A stretch of 64,000 nt of DNA. Origin: Leucocoprinus leucothites (lineage: Eukaryota > Basidiomycota > Agaricomycetes > Agaricales > Agaricaceae). The stretch's first letter is position 1. Each line of letters begins with the position of its first letter. The stretch spans positions 2,418,001 through 2,482,000 of the forward strand of contig JAACJO010000004.1 in the NCBI GenBank assembly GCA_013368445.1, in the 5' to 3' direction. The notes beneath the pieces were generated by a model. That model was not told where the DNA came from. It saw only the letters and a program-made list of their open reading frames with translations, and made no database searches. This document shows positions 33,516 through 43,003 of the stretch, in pieces. The position numbers were made by a program, and so were the translations under genes.

Positions 33516-34533
33516 ATGGTTGCTGTCCGTTCCCAAGCCACTCAGCCTGCAGCCACTCAGCTGTGCGACGTAAGCGCCTGATTTCTTTTGTCTTTCTTGA
33601 GCGTTAACAGTAACTGCACTCTAGCATTGTCACCAGAAACCGAAATTCGGTAACCATCAGTACTGTTCCAAGACATGTGCCGGCCAGGCGGCCACCTTCT
33701 GCAATGTTGGTGGTTGACAATTTACCGCATTTTTATATTAATTACCTTTCCATAGCAATGCCATAAGAAACCGAAATTCCAGGGTTTCGACTATTGTGGC
33801 AAGCACTGCGCGTCTATCGCGGCTGCGAATGGTGTAAAACCCAACCGTCCCACTGCAAACGCGGCCACTACGAAGAAAGGGGGCTCTGGCAACCAGCAGC
33901 CTGCGGCAGGAGCCATTGATCCCATGCAACTTGCCCGTGCGTGTCTTTCATATGGGAAGATCTTATCTATCAGCTCATCACACTCGCCCAGAACTCGTCG
34001 TTCAACACGTTCCCCAGATCCAGTCGTTGCTGGCCAACGCCCAGGGTCAAGGGTCTTCCACCTCCGGGGCTACCAACTCACAGCCGGCTGGGACCCAGGC
34101 GGCAACCCAGACTGCTCAGAGCACTACTACCGGTATACGTTCGATCCCCTTCTTCCTCCGGGGAAAGAAGAACGCTAAACCGAAGCTTAATGTCAGCACC
34201 AAACAAACTGCCGATGATACTAGGTGCTCTATCCCTGGCTGCAAGCAGTCTGTCTATGTTGATGAAGAAGGAACAGTGAGCGAATTCTGTTCCTTAAGGC
34301 ATAGAGAGTAAGGCGTCATCTTCTTTCTCTCCTTTCAACCGGGCTAATTGGTCGTTACCTGATGCAGGGAAGCCGTCACTTCTGGTCTAAGGTCTCCCTG
34401 TATCATGTGCCTGGTCCTTCCGCAGAGTGATGGCGATTACTTCTGTTCGAAGGCGTGCCTCGAGGAATCAATGAGTAAACCATACGACGAGGAGGAAGAG
34501 GAAGAGGATAGTCCTGGTGGCAACCAGAACTGA
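33516..34533 (+). CDS. Zinc-finger-only paralogue of PARP-like writer 1
   Basis: Five exons: 33516-33569, 33625-33705, 33756-33936, 33992-34307, 34368-34533; 266 codons (265 aa). Four Cys/His modules occur in the order seen in writer 1: LCDHCHQKPKF...YCSKTC, CNQCHKKPKF...YCGKHC, CSIPGCKQ...FCSLRH, CIMCLVLP...FCSKAC. It then ends in an acidic tail (YDEEEEEEDSPGG) exactly where the larger protein continues into its PARP domain. A hydrophobic helix (QLVVQHVPQIQSLLA) between modules matches the writer 1 N-terminal helix, so the module order is permuted. It could act as reader, scaffold or competitor; no activity is predicted. Confidence 0.8.
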
Positions 34534-34684
34534 CGAGGGGTTACCTCGGCGAGAACTCTGAGGTGGGCGCATCGCGTACCCTCAAAGTCCAATACCAGCT
34601 GTAATCATGTCTTCTTGCGTTACTGTCTAATTTATTGTTATGGGATTCATGTGGCATTGCTTAGTTCCGAACTACCTCTCGATG
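34534..34684. other. Short 3' flank
   Basis: Presumed 3' untranslated sequence of the zinc-finger gene up to the transposon end; nothing else seen. Confidence 0.4.
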
Positions 34685-34686
34685 TA

Positions 34687-35561
34687 CAGTCGAATCTCTC
34701 TTAACCGATAGGCTTCCGTCACCCCCTGGCGTTATCGGTTATGACAGCTTATCAGGTTTGAAAAAGGTAGGAAAATATTTATTTTATTTTATTTTATTTT
34801 TGAAACAATATATGGGCGCCAAAGGCAGCGAAGTCAAGTCTTCGAAGAGAAATAGTCAGTGAGAGAAGTGACCTTGAGAGAAATAGTCTGAGTAAGGCGG
34901 ACTTCATGAGCGTAGGTCCTTAAAGCATTATCAAGCTGCTGGCTGAGCTTTGAGTGCTCGGAGTGAGCCAGGTATTGTTGAATAGTTGTCTGAGCATGAA
35001 GATAATCACAACGGGTCGGAACATCCTCCAACTCACACCGTCTGGCATCCACACCAGGCAACTCCCCTCCAGCAGCAGCTAACTCTGACCTGTTCAGCAA
35101 TAAAATCTTCATCTTCTGGGCTCAAGAGTACATCTACAGACATTCAGTCACTGAAATTGGCTGCTTTTTGGCCAAGGCGGTCTCGAGGGCTTCCCTTCAT
35201 GGTTGAACTTGTTTCTCCAAGGCCTCAATAGAAATGGTGGTCATTAATGTGAGGGATGACTGTACAGTGAAAATGTGAGGTAGACTAATGGGCAGTCAGA
35301 TTTTTTTTTTTCATTGCCAGCACTAGTTAATACAAAAACTGTAATTAAAGGGTGACCCCGGTGCATAGAAACCAGGCAGGGTATGGGCGCCCCGCAGGTG
35401 CTATCGGTTATGGTACCATGAAACACCTATCAGTTATCAGATATTGAAGATTATCGGTTATGGGGTCCAAATCCCTGCAAACCAATTGGGTCAAGGCTTC
35501 CAACTATCGGATACGACAGATTATCGGTTTTGACAGCTATCGGTTATAAGAGCTTCGACTG
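34687..35561. mobile_element. Internally deleted pogo/Fot1-type element
   Basis: An 875-bp element bounded by TA at 34685-34686 and 35562-35563. Ends are inverted: CAGTCGAATCTCTCTTAACC on the left and the near-complement of it at 35537-35561, as in pogo/Fot1 elements. TATCGGTTATG-like motifs recur near both ends (at least seven copies, mostly in the right 170 bp) and may be transposase sites. A minus-strand frame at 34834-35112 ends LTSLTDYFSSKT, which resembles the C-terminus of pogo/Fot1 transposases; the rest of the gene is missing. A (TTTTA)n run lies at about 34775-34800. Confidence 0.8.
34834..35112 (-). pseudogene. C-terminal fragment of a pogo/Fot1 transposase
   Basis: 92 codons inside the 34687-35561 element. 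The sequence (CDYLHAQTTIQQYLAHSEHS, ending DYFSSKT) has the helical C-terminal look of Fot1/pogo transposases. The DNA-binding and DDE domains are absent, so the element cannot move by itself. Confidence 0.55.
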
Positions 35562-36427
35562 TACTTCGATGCACTTCATTTCAACGTGTCTTCCAACAGC
35601 CTCCAACGAATTTCAGCACGTGAATACTTGGCAACAACCCTGTTTCATTAAGGAGAACCATTGAATTTACTATTATTAACGGTCTTCATATCGCTAAGCG
35701 ATTCTTCAATTATATTTTCGATCCATCAATCACCCAGGAAGGAAGGTAATAGCGGTTACCGATGGCACTTACCCGTCCTCCCTGTCCCGATTGTGTGATA
35801 GGCCGCAAATCCGTCAAATTCGGGGTGAGAAAATCGTCTGATAGTAGCGATCGAGGGGATTGACGGGTGCAGTTATGCTGCGTATACATAATGCAGGGGT
35901 ACTATTATTCCAAGACCTCGGGACAAATGAGTTGCTCAAGAAATGCCGCAGTGGGGCTACTACAATACAACGAGATGGCAGTGTCAGAGCCGGAAAGGTG
36001 GAAAGGGTGGTTTGGATAAATTAATTGCGGCGGGCGAGTTTAGACCTGATGCGCGCCAAAATCACTGGAAAGAGGGGTTCGGTCGTCAGTGACAAATATT
36101 AGAGCCTATAGTTCAAAACGCAAGCACCCTTAAGAGGAGAAACAAAAGTCCAGAGCTGCTGTTCGGTACAATGGTGCACGTCGACATCGTACTGACAATC
36201 ATAGAAATGATGACAACGTGAACAGCAGAGCAATCTACTGAAGGTTTCAGCCAAGGATCTGTGTGGGTAAATCGAGCACTATACCCATCACGTATATCAT
36301 GGGTTTGTAGGAGTACACCGGCGCCTCCCGGGCGCCGAAGCGCGTCTGAATACCTCGATCGCTGACCGGCAATTGAGTTGCTTTTACATAGGGGGTATTC
36401 TGGGATCGAGCAGGAAACTTGGTACTG
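35562..36427. other. Intergenic with possible zinc-finger relic
   Basis: No full gene. 35758-36019 can be read as a degenerate copy of the local zinc-finger exons (separate entry); the rest shows nothing. Confidence 0.35.
35758..36019 (+). pseudogene. Possible relic of a zinc-finger module
   Basis: ATG at 35758, donor GTGAGA near 35824 and acceptor near 35897 would join PPCPDCVIGRKSVKF to YYYSKTSGQMSC. This mirrors the CxxC...KF...YCSKTC layout of the neighbouring zinc modules, but two of the four Cys have become Tyr or Ser. It would be a dead fragment. The match is short and could be chance. Confidence 0.3.
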
Positions 36428-37211
36428 CTACATACCAGATCGATGGATCAGAAAAATTGGATATGTAGGTGGATCAAGGGTCGATTGACTGACCCTTCTC
36501 CGAGTCAATAGCATCTGATCATTTGGAACGCTGGCGCCTGCGTCCTCATTTTCGATATATGGAAGGTCTTTAGGATCCTCTGGAGTCTTAAGGCACGCTA
36601 TACAGCTGCTCCCGCCCTCGATCAGGGGAGTGGGTAACACAGGACTGGTTTCCTCCCACTGAATTGGCATTCCGGATCGGTACCGAAAAACAATATCTTG
36701 GGCGGGAGAGTTTGGAGTGTCCGTGTCGTTTTCCGAAGGAGGCGAGATGGAAGGCGAGATGGTCGCAGAAAATTCCCATGTGCTGGCTGCATCGACTTCG
36801 GCAAGTGCTTGACGTGCTTTGTCAAAAAAGCTTTGAGGGATGTATATGGCATGGCGTTTGGTGGTATTGCAAAGTTTTCCTAAGGATGGGAATTCATAGA
36901 ATGTGTTGCGTAACAATCTTTCGCCAAAGGAGTTGATAGCCATACTATGTCGGACAACGATTGGGGGATTGAGGTTTTTGTGGCTTATGCAGCAATCTCA
37001 TAGGATCCGTCTTATAAGAAACCCTGTTGAGGATGTACGTGACAAAAGAAAGATACAACATGCTATTGGCACGTTGAAGACATGGCCGCTGGGATGAACT
37101 GTCGGCAGATGGTGTCGCGGTGACTATACATTCCTCAGGGGAATGAAAAGACACAGCTGGGCTATCACTGACCTTCGCGGCTGAATCCGTGAAACCTTTC
37201 GTCAAGCTCAT
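36428..37211 (-). CDS. Hypothetical protein, exon structure uncertain
   Basis: Two minus-strand frames, 36945-37211 and 36428-36943, lie head to tail and are probably exons of one gene with an intron around 36945-37020. The second reads MAINSFGERLLRNTFYEFPS followed by a Ser/Pro-rich part and a CIAC pair. No family recognised. A donor-like GTATGTAG at the 3' end (near 36435) suggests a further small exon. It is divergent from COQ4, about 220 bp away. Confidence 0.35.
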
Positions 37212-37434
37212 GCATAGATCGTCGTTGTATTGGGAGATTGCATCTAATGATCAAATAAGCCCAGAAATAGGTTCCAAAGCAACTCAGCTGTAATCTTAGT
37301 GGTGAAAACGTCAATCAGCGCGAATTTGATGGGATCGGCAAGTCCCGGCTCTCGTTCGAACATGCAACAAGCGCCCATGGAATTACGTCGTCCCTCCTTC
37401 TACCAGCGTTTCTAGTAGTTTGTAGGTTCCTCAG

Positions 37435-38468
37435 ATGCAACAACTTTCACGCTGTCTTCACAAGCGACCTTCTTCTTATCTACCGAGCCCCTCGTTTGTG
37501 TATAGAGGAGCTCGGTGTGACCGTATCGCCGTTCCTCTTCTGCACAAGCGTCGGGGATCTACCAAACCTGCATACGATGGCCATGTTCCCCTGAATTGGT
37601 TTGAAAACGCCTTTCTTGCAGTTGGGTCTGCCGTAATGGCCCTGAGAGATCCACGAAGAGGAGGTAATTTCCTGAACCTGGACCCTTACGAAGCTAACCA
37701 TCTACTACAGACATGATTGCTGCCCTCGGAGAGACGACTGCTGGCCCAAGTTTGCCACGTCTGAGAGAAATTATGCTCAGTGATACTGAAGGCAGGAAGA
37801 TTTTGAAGGATCGCCCTCGAGTCAATTCCGAAACCATTGACATGAATCAACTTGCGCAATATCCTGAAGGGACATTTGGTCGGGCGTATGTGACTTGGCT
37901 AGAACGATGTGGTGTTACACCAGATACTAGGGAGCCTGTATGTTGTTTCCTTCTGCCGTTATTCTCTTTGTTGATGTCTTCGGTACAATAGGTCCACTAT
38001 ATCGACGACCCAGAACTCGCCTATGTCATGCAACGATATCGTGAATGTCACGATTTTTACCATTGTATCTGCAACCTCCCAGTCAACGTCGAATCAGAAC
38101 TCGCCCTCAAGTATTTTGAGTTCGCTAACCTTGGCCTACCGATGACGGCAATTTCTGCCATTTTTGGTCCACTGCGTTTGACACCAAAAAAGAGGGAACG
38201 ATTATTTTCCGAGTTTGTACCCTGGGCGTTGAAATGCGGTGGAAGTGCAAAAAGTCTCATTACTGTGTATTGGGAACAGCGTTGGGACCAGAATGTAGAC
38301 GATATTAAAAAGGAGCTGGGCATCTGGGATCCCCCGGAAGCCCGTTGGAGTAAACCTCTGAGTGAGGCCAAAGCGGCCGCGGCCTACAGACAACAGAATT
38401 CACAGATAGAGCTAGGTACGACGGTTCAATATCAGTTTTCTTTAACTGAATCCCAGAATTTTGGGTAG
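37435..38468 (+). CDS. COQ4: COQ4, ubiquinone biosynthesis scaffold protein
   Basis: Three exons: 37435-37663, 37711-37937, 37992-38468; 311 codons (310 aa). COQ4 organises the mitochondrial coenzyme Q synthesis complex at the inner membrane matrix face. The N-terminus is basic and Ser/Arg-rich, as expected for a mitochondrial presequence. Core motifs are present: YPEGTFGRAYVTWLERCGVT, the helix RYRECHDFYH with the conserved HDxxH metal site, NVESELALKYFEFANLGLPM and FGPLRL. The terminal ~15 residues before the TAG look non-conserved, so a small extra exon is possible. Confidence 0.95.
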
Positions 38469-40192
38469 GCAAAGACTAGTGCCCCACAAGTGGTGAACGA
38501 AGTAGCACCTCACAAGGTAAGCACGATTTTAACATCTGCTCTCATCCCATCGAAGGTCTAAAATCGTGTTACGAAGCCAGCCACGTTACCGCCATTCGCC
38601 TCAGTGCTGTTTCTTCCCCTACTCTCGTGTTTAACCGACCGGATCCGGTGTTCGGTCGCTATGATTTCTATACGCGGATTATTAATCCAATGATACCCTT
38701 ATTGGGGATATTTCATGCGGCGGCGAACACGGTAATTGGGTCGAGACCTAGGAGTACGTTTGACTAAATCTATGACTCCGTTTAAATCCCTGTTGTGAAA
38801 CGCTACCCAAGCCAGGTGCTAAGACTGCGCCGATTTCTGCGGTATTAGCAGTTATCATCAAATTATACTGGAATTTGTCGGCCACTTTCAAGAGTAGCTT
38901 GATGGGACTCGACAATAATTCATGCCCTGCTTTCAGTAACGTTGCTCAGCTAGTATGAGGGTGCAGTAGGGACCCTGGCAGCGATTTTCAGTTCATTACC
39001 CAGTACGTGGGACACTATACTGTATTCAAAGATATCCGAGCAGGCACTTCTATGTAGGCATTTGATCACGATGGGAACCATGTCAGGGCCCAAGGTGAGG
39101 TTGGCCCGGAAGCAACGAATTATTAGTCTGGGTCACTTTAATTCGAGGTCGGATGGCTCCGCAATCCGCAGTCGCTATCGGAATGTAAGCGCGCCGGGAT
39201 TCCGTAATGGGAAAAAGTAAACTTTGCCCTCAGGTTGTGACCAGTGGCTTGGTGTGCTGGAACGCCCAAGTGACGGGGAGTAGGCTTGCCAGACTTGGAC
39301 AATCTTCCCATTACTGACGCTTACCGATGCTCCTTTAAATCCAAATTAAGTCAATAAGAACTACCCAGAGAATGTGAGAGACTTCAACTTTGAGCTGTCT
39401 TGGTCTATCAGCTTAGGGAGGGACTGCCACTGCCACTGCTTAGCGTGGGACTGGGCTAGTATCAAAACGTAATTTGTATCTCGGCACTATACTCATGAGC
39501 TGGATGGGACCTGATAAAGGGTGGCTGAAGGGCCGTGTGATAACCATCATCTGAAAGGGCCCTCTGGTTTTGCATGAATGAGGATACTGGACCCTGGGAG
39601 AGCAGGCTGACAAGTAGCAGGATCATGAATGACGATGATCAGTTCAACTGTCACCCCAGAAGGATGGAAGGGAATGATCGGTCCTACATAACTCTGTTAG
39701 TTTCGTGAAATATGTGTATGTCGTCACCTTTATGTTCAGCAGAGCTCGTGATCGCGCTTACCTCGCAAATTGTTTGTCCTGTCGTAGGGCTGAGATCTGC
39801 GGGAACGTGTGAAATTTTGTTTTCGGAGCATACTAAACCAAACAGGACTGGCAGGATGACAAGAGCACCTTGTAGCGTGTCCGATGATCTGCATGTGTAT
39901 TTACTAAATCCGATCGCATGATAGATCTGCCAAGCGCGCTAGTGCTTGTTAGTGGCAAGCCATGCCTCGAGATTTGTCAAATCTATTTTCGTACCTTGAA
40001 ACGACTAGTTGATCTATAAAAGAGGGTGACTTGCTCCAAATGGCACCAATTTTGTCCATTCCCTGTTTTCTTCCCCCTCGATGCGACCCAGAATGAACGA
40101 GAGCGTCGTTTACAACCATCTCAGTCCACCTCGTGCCCACTGGGCACCCCAGTCGCATACCGAAGCCACTCTCCTCGTACGCCAACAACCTT
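38469..40192. other. Long stretch without supported gene
   Basis: Only short frames on both strands (for example 39712-39921 plus). An upstream ORF of 39 codons begins at the ATG at 40081 and ends with TGA at 40198-40200, overlapping the start of the next gene. Confidence 0.4.
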
Positions 40193-40822
40193 ATGCTTGA
40201 TTCTTTCCACACATGCTCAAACGACGTACAGATCTATATTCCAGTTGGAATGGCAATAGCCAGCATACTCGCGCACCTTGCGTCGCGAAATCCTGAATAC
40301 ACCCGCAAATTCTTTGACGCCTTTCTCTCAACTCCGACTAAACTCGTTGCTTTCCTCCTCCTGGGCAGAACCCCGCTTCGCTATTTCGGCTACCTGAACC
40401 ATTTCCCACTTGCCAATGTTATTGGCGTAGGTGGGCTCGGGGGCCTCGGCCTATCGATAATTTACCTCTTCCAGAGGCAATTCTTCGCTGCACCTGCCTT
40501 GAATGCTTTTACCGTCCCGGAGGTACACGATCGTCGACGGAAGGAGATCGAGCTTAACTGGGCTCTGCAAGAGGAAGTGGCCCTGCAATTCGTATGTGAA
40601 ATTTATCACACCGTCGCCGGGGTTGTGATGGGCGTGTTAGTCATGCGACTCCTCAACCTGTGTATAATCGATCACAAGCATCTCGACCTTCTCATGACAG
40701 CAGGGCTTTTCGGCCCGACAATTTCTTTTGTCCTTGTTGTCTTATTTGCGGTGGTAGGGTTTATGGTTATTTGGTGTACCCATTGGTGCAACCATTTGCT
40801 GCATAGTCGGACAATATTTTGA
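40193..40822 (+). CDS. Small multi-pass membrane protein, unknown family
   Basis: Single exon, 209 aa from Met 40193; the open frame extends upstream to 40133 without ATG. Four to five hydrophobic segments: IYIPVGMAIASILAHLA, LVAFLLLGRTPLRYF, NVIGVGGLGGLGLSIIYLF, VAGVVMGVLVMRLL and GPTISFVLVVLFAVVGFMVI. A charged loop (VHDRRRKEIELNWALQEE) lies between the third and fourth. No domain recognised. The start codon overlaps the stop of a 39-codon upstream frame (ATGCTTGA), a layout that could permit re-initiation control; alternatively the upstream frame is a 5' exon. Confidence 0.55.
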   Translation: MLDSFHTCSNDVQIYIPVGMAIASILAHLASRNPEYTRKFFDAFLSTPTKLVAFLLLGRTPLRYFGYLNHFPLANVIGVGGLGGLGLSIIYLFQRQFFAAPALNAFTVPEVHDRRRKEIELNWALQEEVALQFVCEIYHTVAGVVMGVLVMRLLNLCIIDHKHLDLLMTAGLFGPTISFVLVVLFAVVGFMVIWCTHWCNHLLHSRTIF

Positions 40823-41998
40823 GGCATTTATTCTTGAATTTGAGTATCGTACTAAAGGGTATAATTAAGAGGAAACAGTAGTTCCATACGTTTAGTGACT
40901 TCAATTAAATGCTAATGATGTAGAATAGCTCCTTCATTTTCCACGCCGTTTGTTGCTTTGACATAGTTTGTCCGTGCAAGCTAGAAGATATGTAGTAATA
41001 GTTTCCATCAGTCAAGTTCGTCCGCTCGGTTCCCAATTTAAAATTAGATAACGTCTCAGGCCAGAAATTTCAGAGCAGACAGCTTGTAGAGAAGCTATCA
41101 GGGCACGAGGCCATCCCTCGGTCTGCTTCTGGGCATTGTCTCTCGAAATAGATGTCGCTTAGATACCATGGTGACATGCCAGGCTCATCGGAACCATGGT
41201 CTTTTGAGCCCTGCATGGAGTATCCTTGTAGAGAAGATCGAGAGCACCGAACGAGCAAACTAAAAACGCCAGAATGCTCGTATTTGGTGAAGCAGATTAG
41301 ATCGGGTGAGGTACGCCACAGGTATTAGGGGTGTCTCAATCGGACCAAAGAGTGACCAACTTAATGAGTCTGCATCTGCCAGTAGGCAATATTACCTCAC
41401 GGACGCTACTGGTGAAAAGAATACTTGTTGAACGACGTTCCAAGCGGGAAGCTTCACTCGAATGCCAGTGTTGTCGTTCAAGCACTAGTCAATAACCTAT
41501 AGAAAGCGATCAAATAATTGTTATTCCATCTCCTTGGGAATATGGATACAGCGTCTTGATTGAATCCATTGTTCGAGGCAACATCATCCGTCTGGTCACG
41601 GCAGCAATCCTTCCACTCAAAATTCATTGAACCCAAGGTCTCAGACTCTCAGTGAAAAAGAGGGGAGATGATCACCTAGCAAAGGTCAGTTAGCCTAGTA
41701 GCAGATATCATAGGTAGAGAATCCGTAATCTCCCTATGTAACTGCGTGTAGATAGGTCTGGTTGCACTTGGCTGACTCCGGAGCTCAGGGAGTCTGGCCT
41801 AATGACGAAGCCACAAGTTGTACAGGTCTGCGATTTGACAAATATAGGTAAATGGTTTGTAGAGCCCAAGAAATTAGGGGACAAAGAAGTTACTCCGAAC
41901 GTGATACTGCTGTTTAGATGTTTATTTGTAACAATACAGGGAGTATTGAGTATGGGATGGACGTAAGATACGCAACTAGTACATTCTTTTAATTCTTG
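40823..41998. other. No supported gene
   Basis: Only short frames; nothing recognised. Confidence 0.4.
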
Positions 41999-42532
41999 CT
42001 ACATGGGTATCCGCGGCTGCCGCTGGCTCTTGGTGTCAGAGTCCCTGAGAACATAAGTCGGCGAAAAACATGATCCTTTTTTGAAAAGCCACCGACCTCC
42101 ACGCCCTGGCTCTGTCATCTTAATTGAAACGTTAACACCCTGCCATTCCTGACGCACATCCAATCTGGAGTCTATCTTGTCTCCAGACGACGTAGACTCC
42201 ATATAGCTCTTGAGTTTTTGAGTAAGTATGTCGTGATCTATCGGGCTATTTGCAAGTAGGCCGTTTTGGAGAGGTTTTGGAGACTTCAGATTGGGTTTAG
42301 GGGTTTGATTTTCGTACAAGTTGTACAGGCAAACATCTTCTTGTTCTCTATTATGAGCAATGATCAGGGACTAGGTCAAGAAGGGCCATTGACTGAATTG
42401 GCTTAATCAAAGCGCTCACTCAATGCTCCCAGATTCCTCGCTGGTGTCGAGATAGAATTGCTCGAGAATGTCGGCGACAGCATCTGCCTCCAATTGGCGT
42501 TCGTGTGGGGGAGAATTGGGGTTGGCGGACAT
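41999..42532 (-). CDS. Hypothetical 153-aa protein
   Basis: Two exons (42420-42532 and 41999-42347) join in phase to 154 codons. The N-terminus is MSANPNSPPHERQLEADAVA followed by an acidic segment, and the middle is Lys/Pro-rich; the C-terminus is basic. No family or membrane segment seen. The in-phase 72-nt intron and clean start support a real gene. Confidence 0.5.
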
Positions 42533-43003
42533 GAAATAGGTGCGATTGTGGTGGGTATGAGTTCTCGGCAGACCTGTTACTTCGTCACCTTTGTACTCTC
42601 GGTGATCCCAAACCGAGCTAACGTCCCAGGCTCATTTCCGCCGCCGTCAGAGATGGTCTCTACTTAGACCCCGGATGGATATGAGCATTGAGAAGTTCAC
42701 GACACGTGTAAGGCTTGTATCGGAGATCATATTATTCTTGCTTTCCTTGTCAAAGAAGTCTCCGCGAGAGTGTTCCCGTCTGATCTGACGCCTCGGCCGC
42801 TATCTCTGTGCTCTTGGTAGAAGACTTATAACTGAAGGATTCCAGGGAAGTTGTTAGAAGGATTACAACCTTTATACTAGCACTAAAGCTAATGAAGTGT
42901 TGAAACCGTATACGGTATCGAGCAGTCTCAGCTCTAAGCCCGCGGCGCCAAGCAAGACCAAACATGATCATCCTCTGTTACAAGAGACTCATCTGATCAT
43001 AAT
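42533..43003. promoter_or_regulatory. Region upstream of PGS1
   Basis: Holds a minus-strand frame at 42750-42971 (73 codons, Arg-rich MFGLAWRRGLRAETARYRIR start). It begins only 32 bp from the PGS1 ATG. This could be a small divergent gene with a mitochondrial-type presequence or chance; it is not called as a gene. Confidence 0.35.

Noticed and set aside
34775..34800. Telomere-like or satellite repeat
   Set aside because: Only a short (TTTTA)n microsatellite inside the pogo-type element; no telomeric motif array anywhere.
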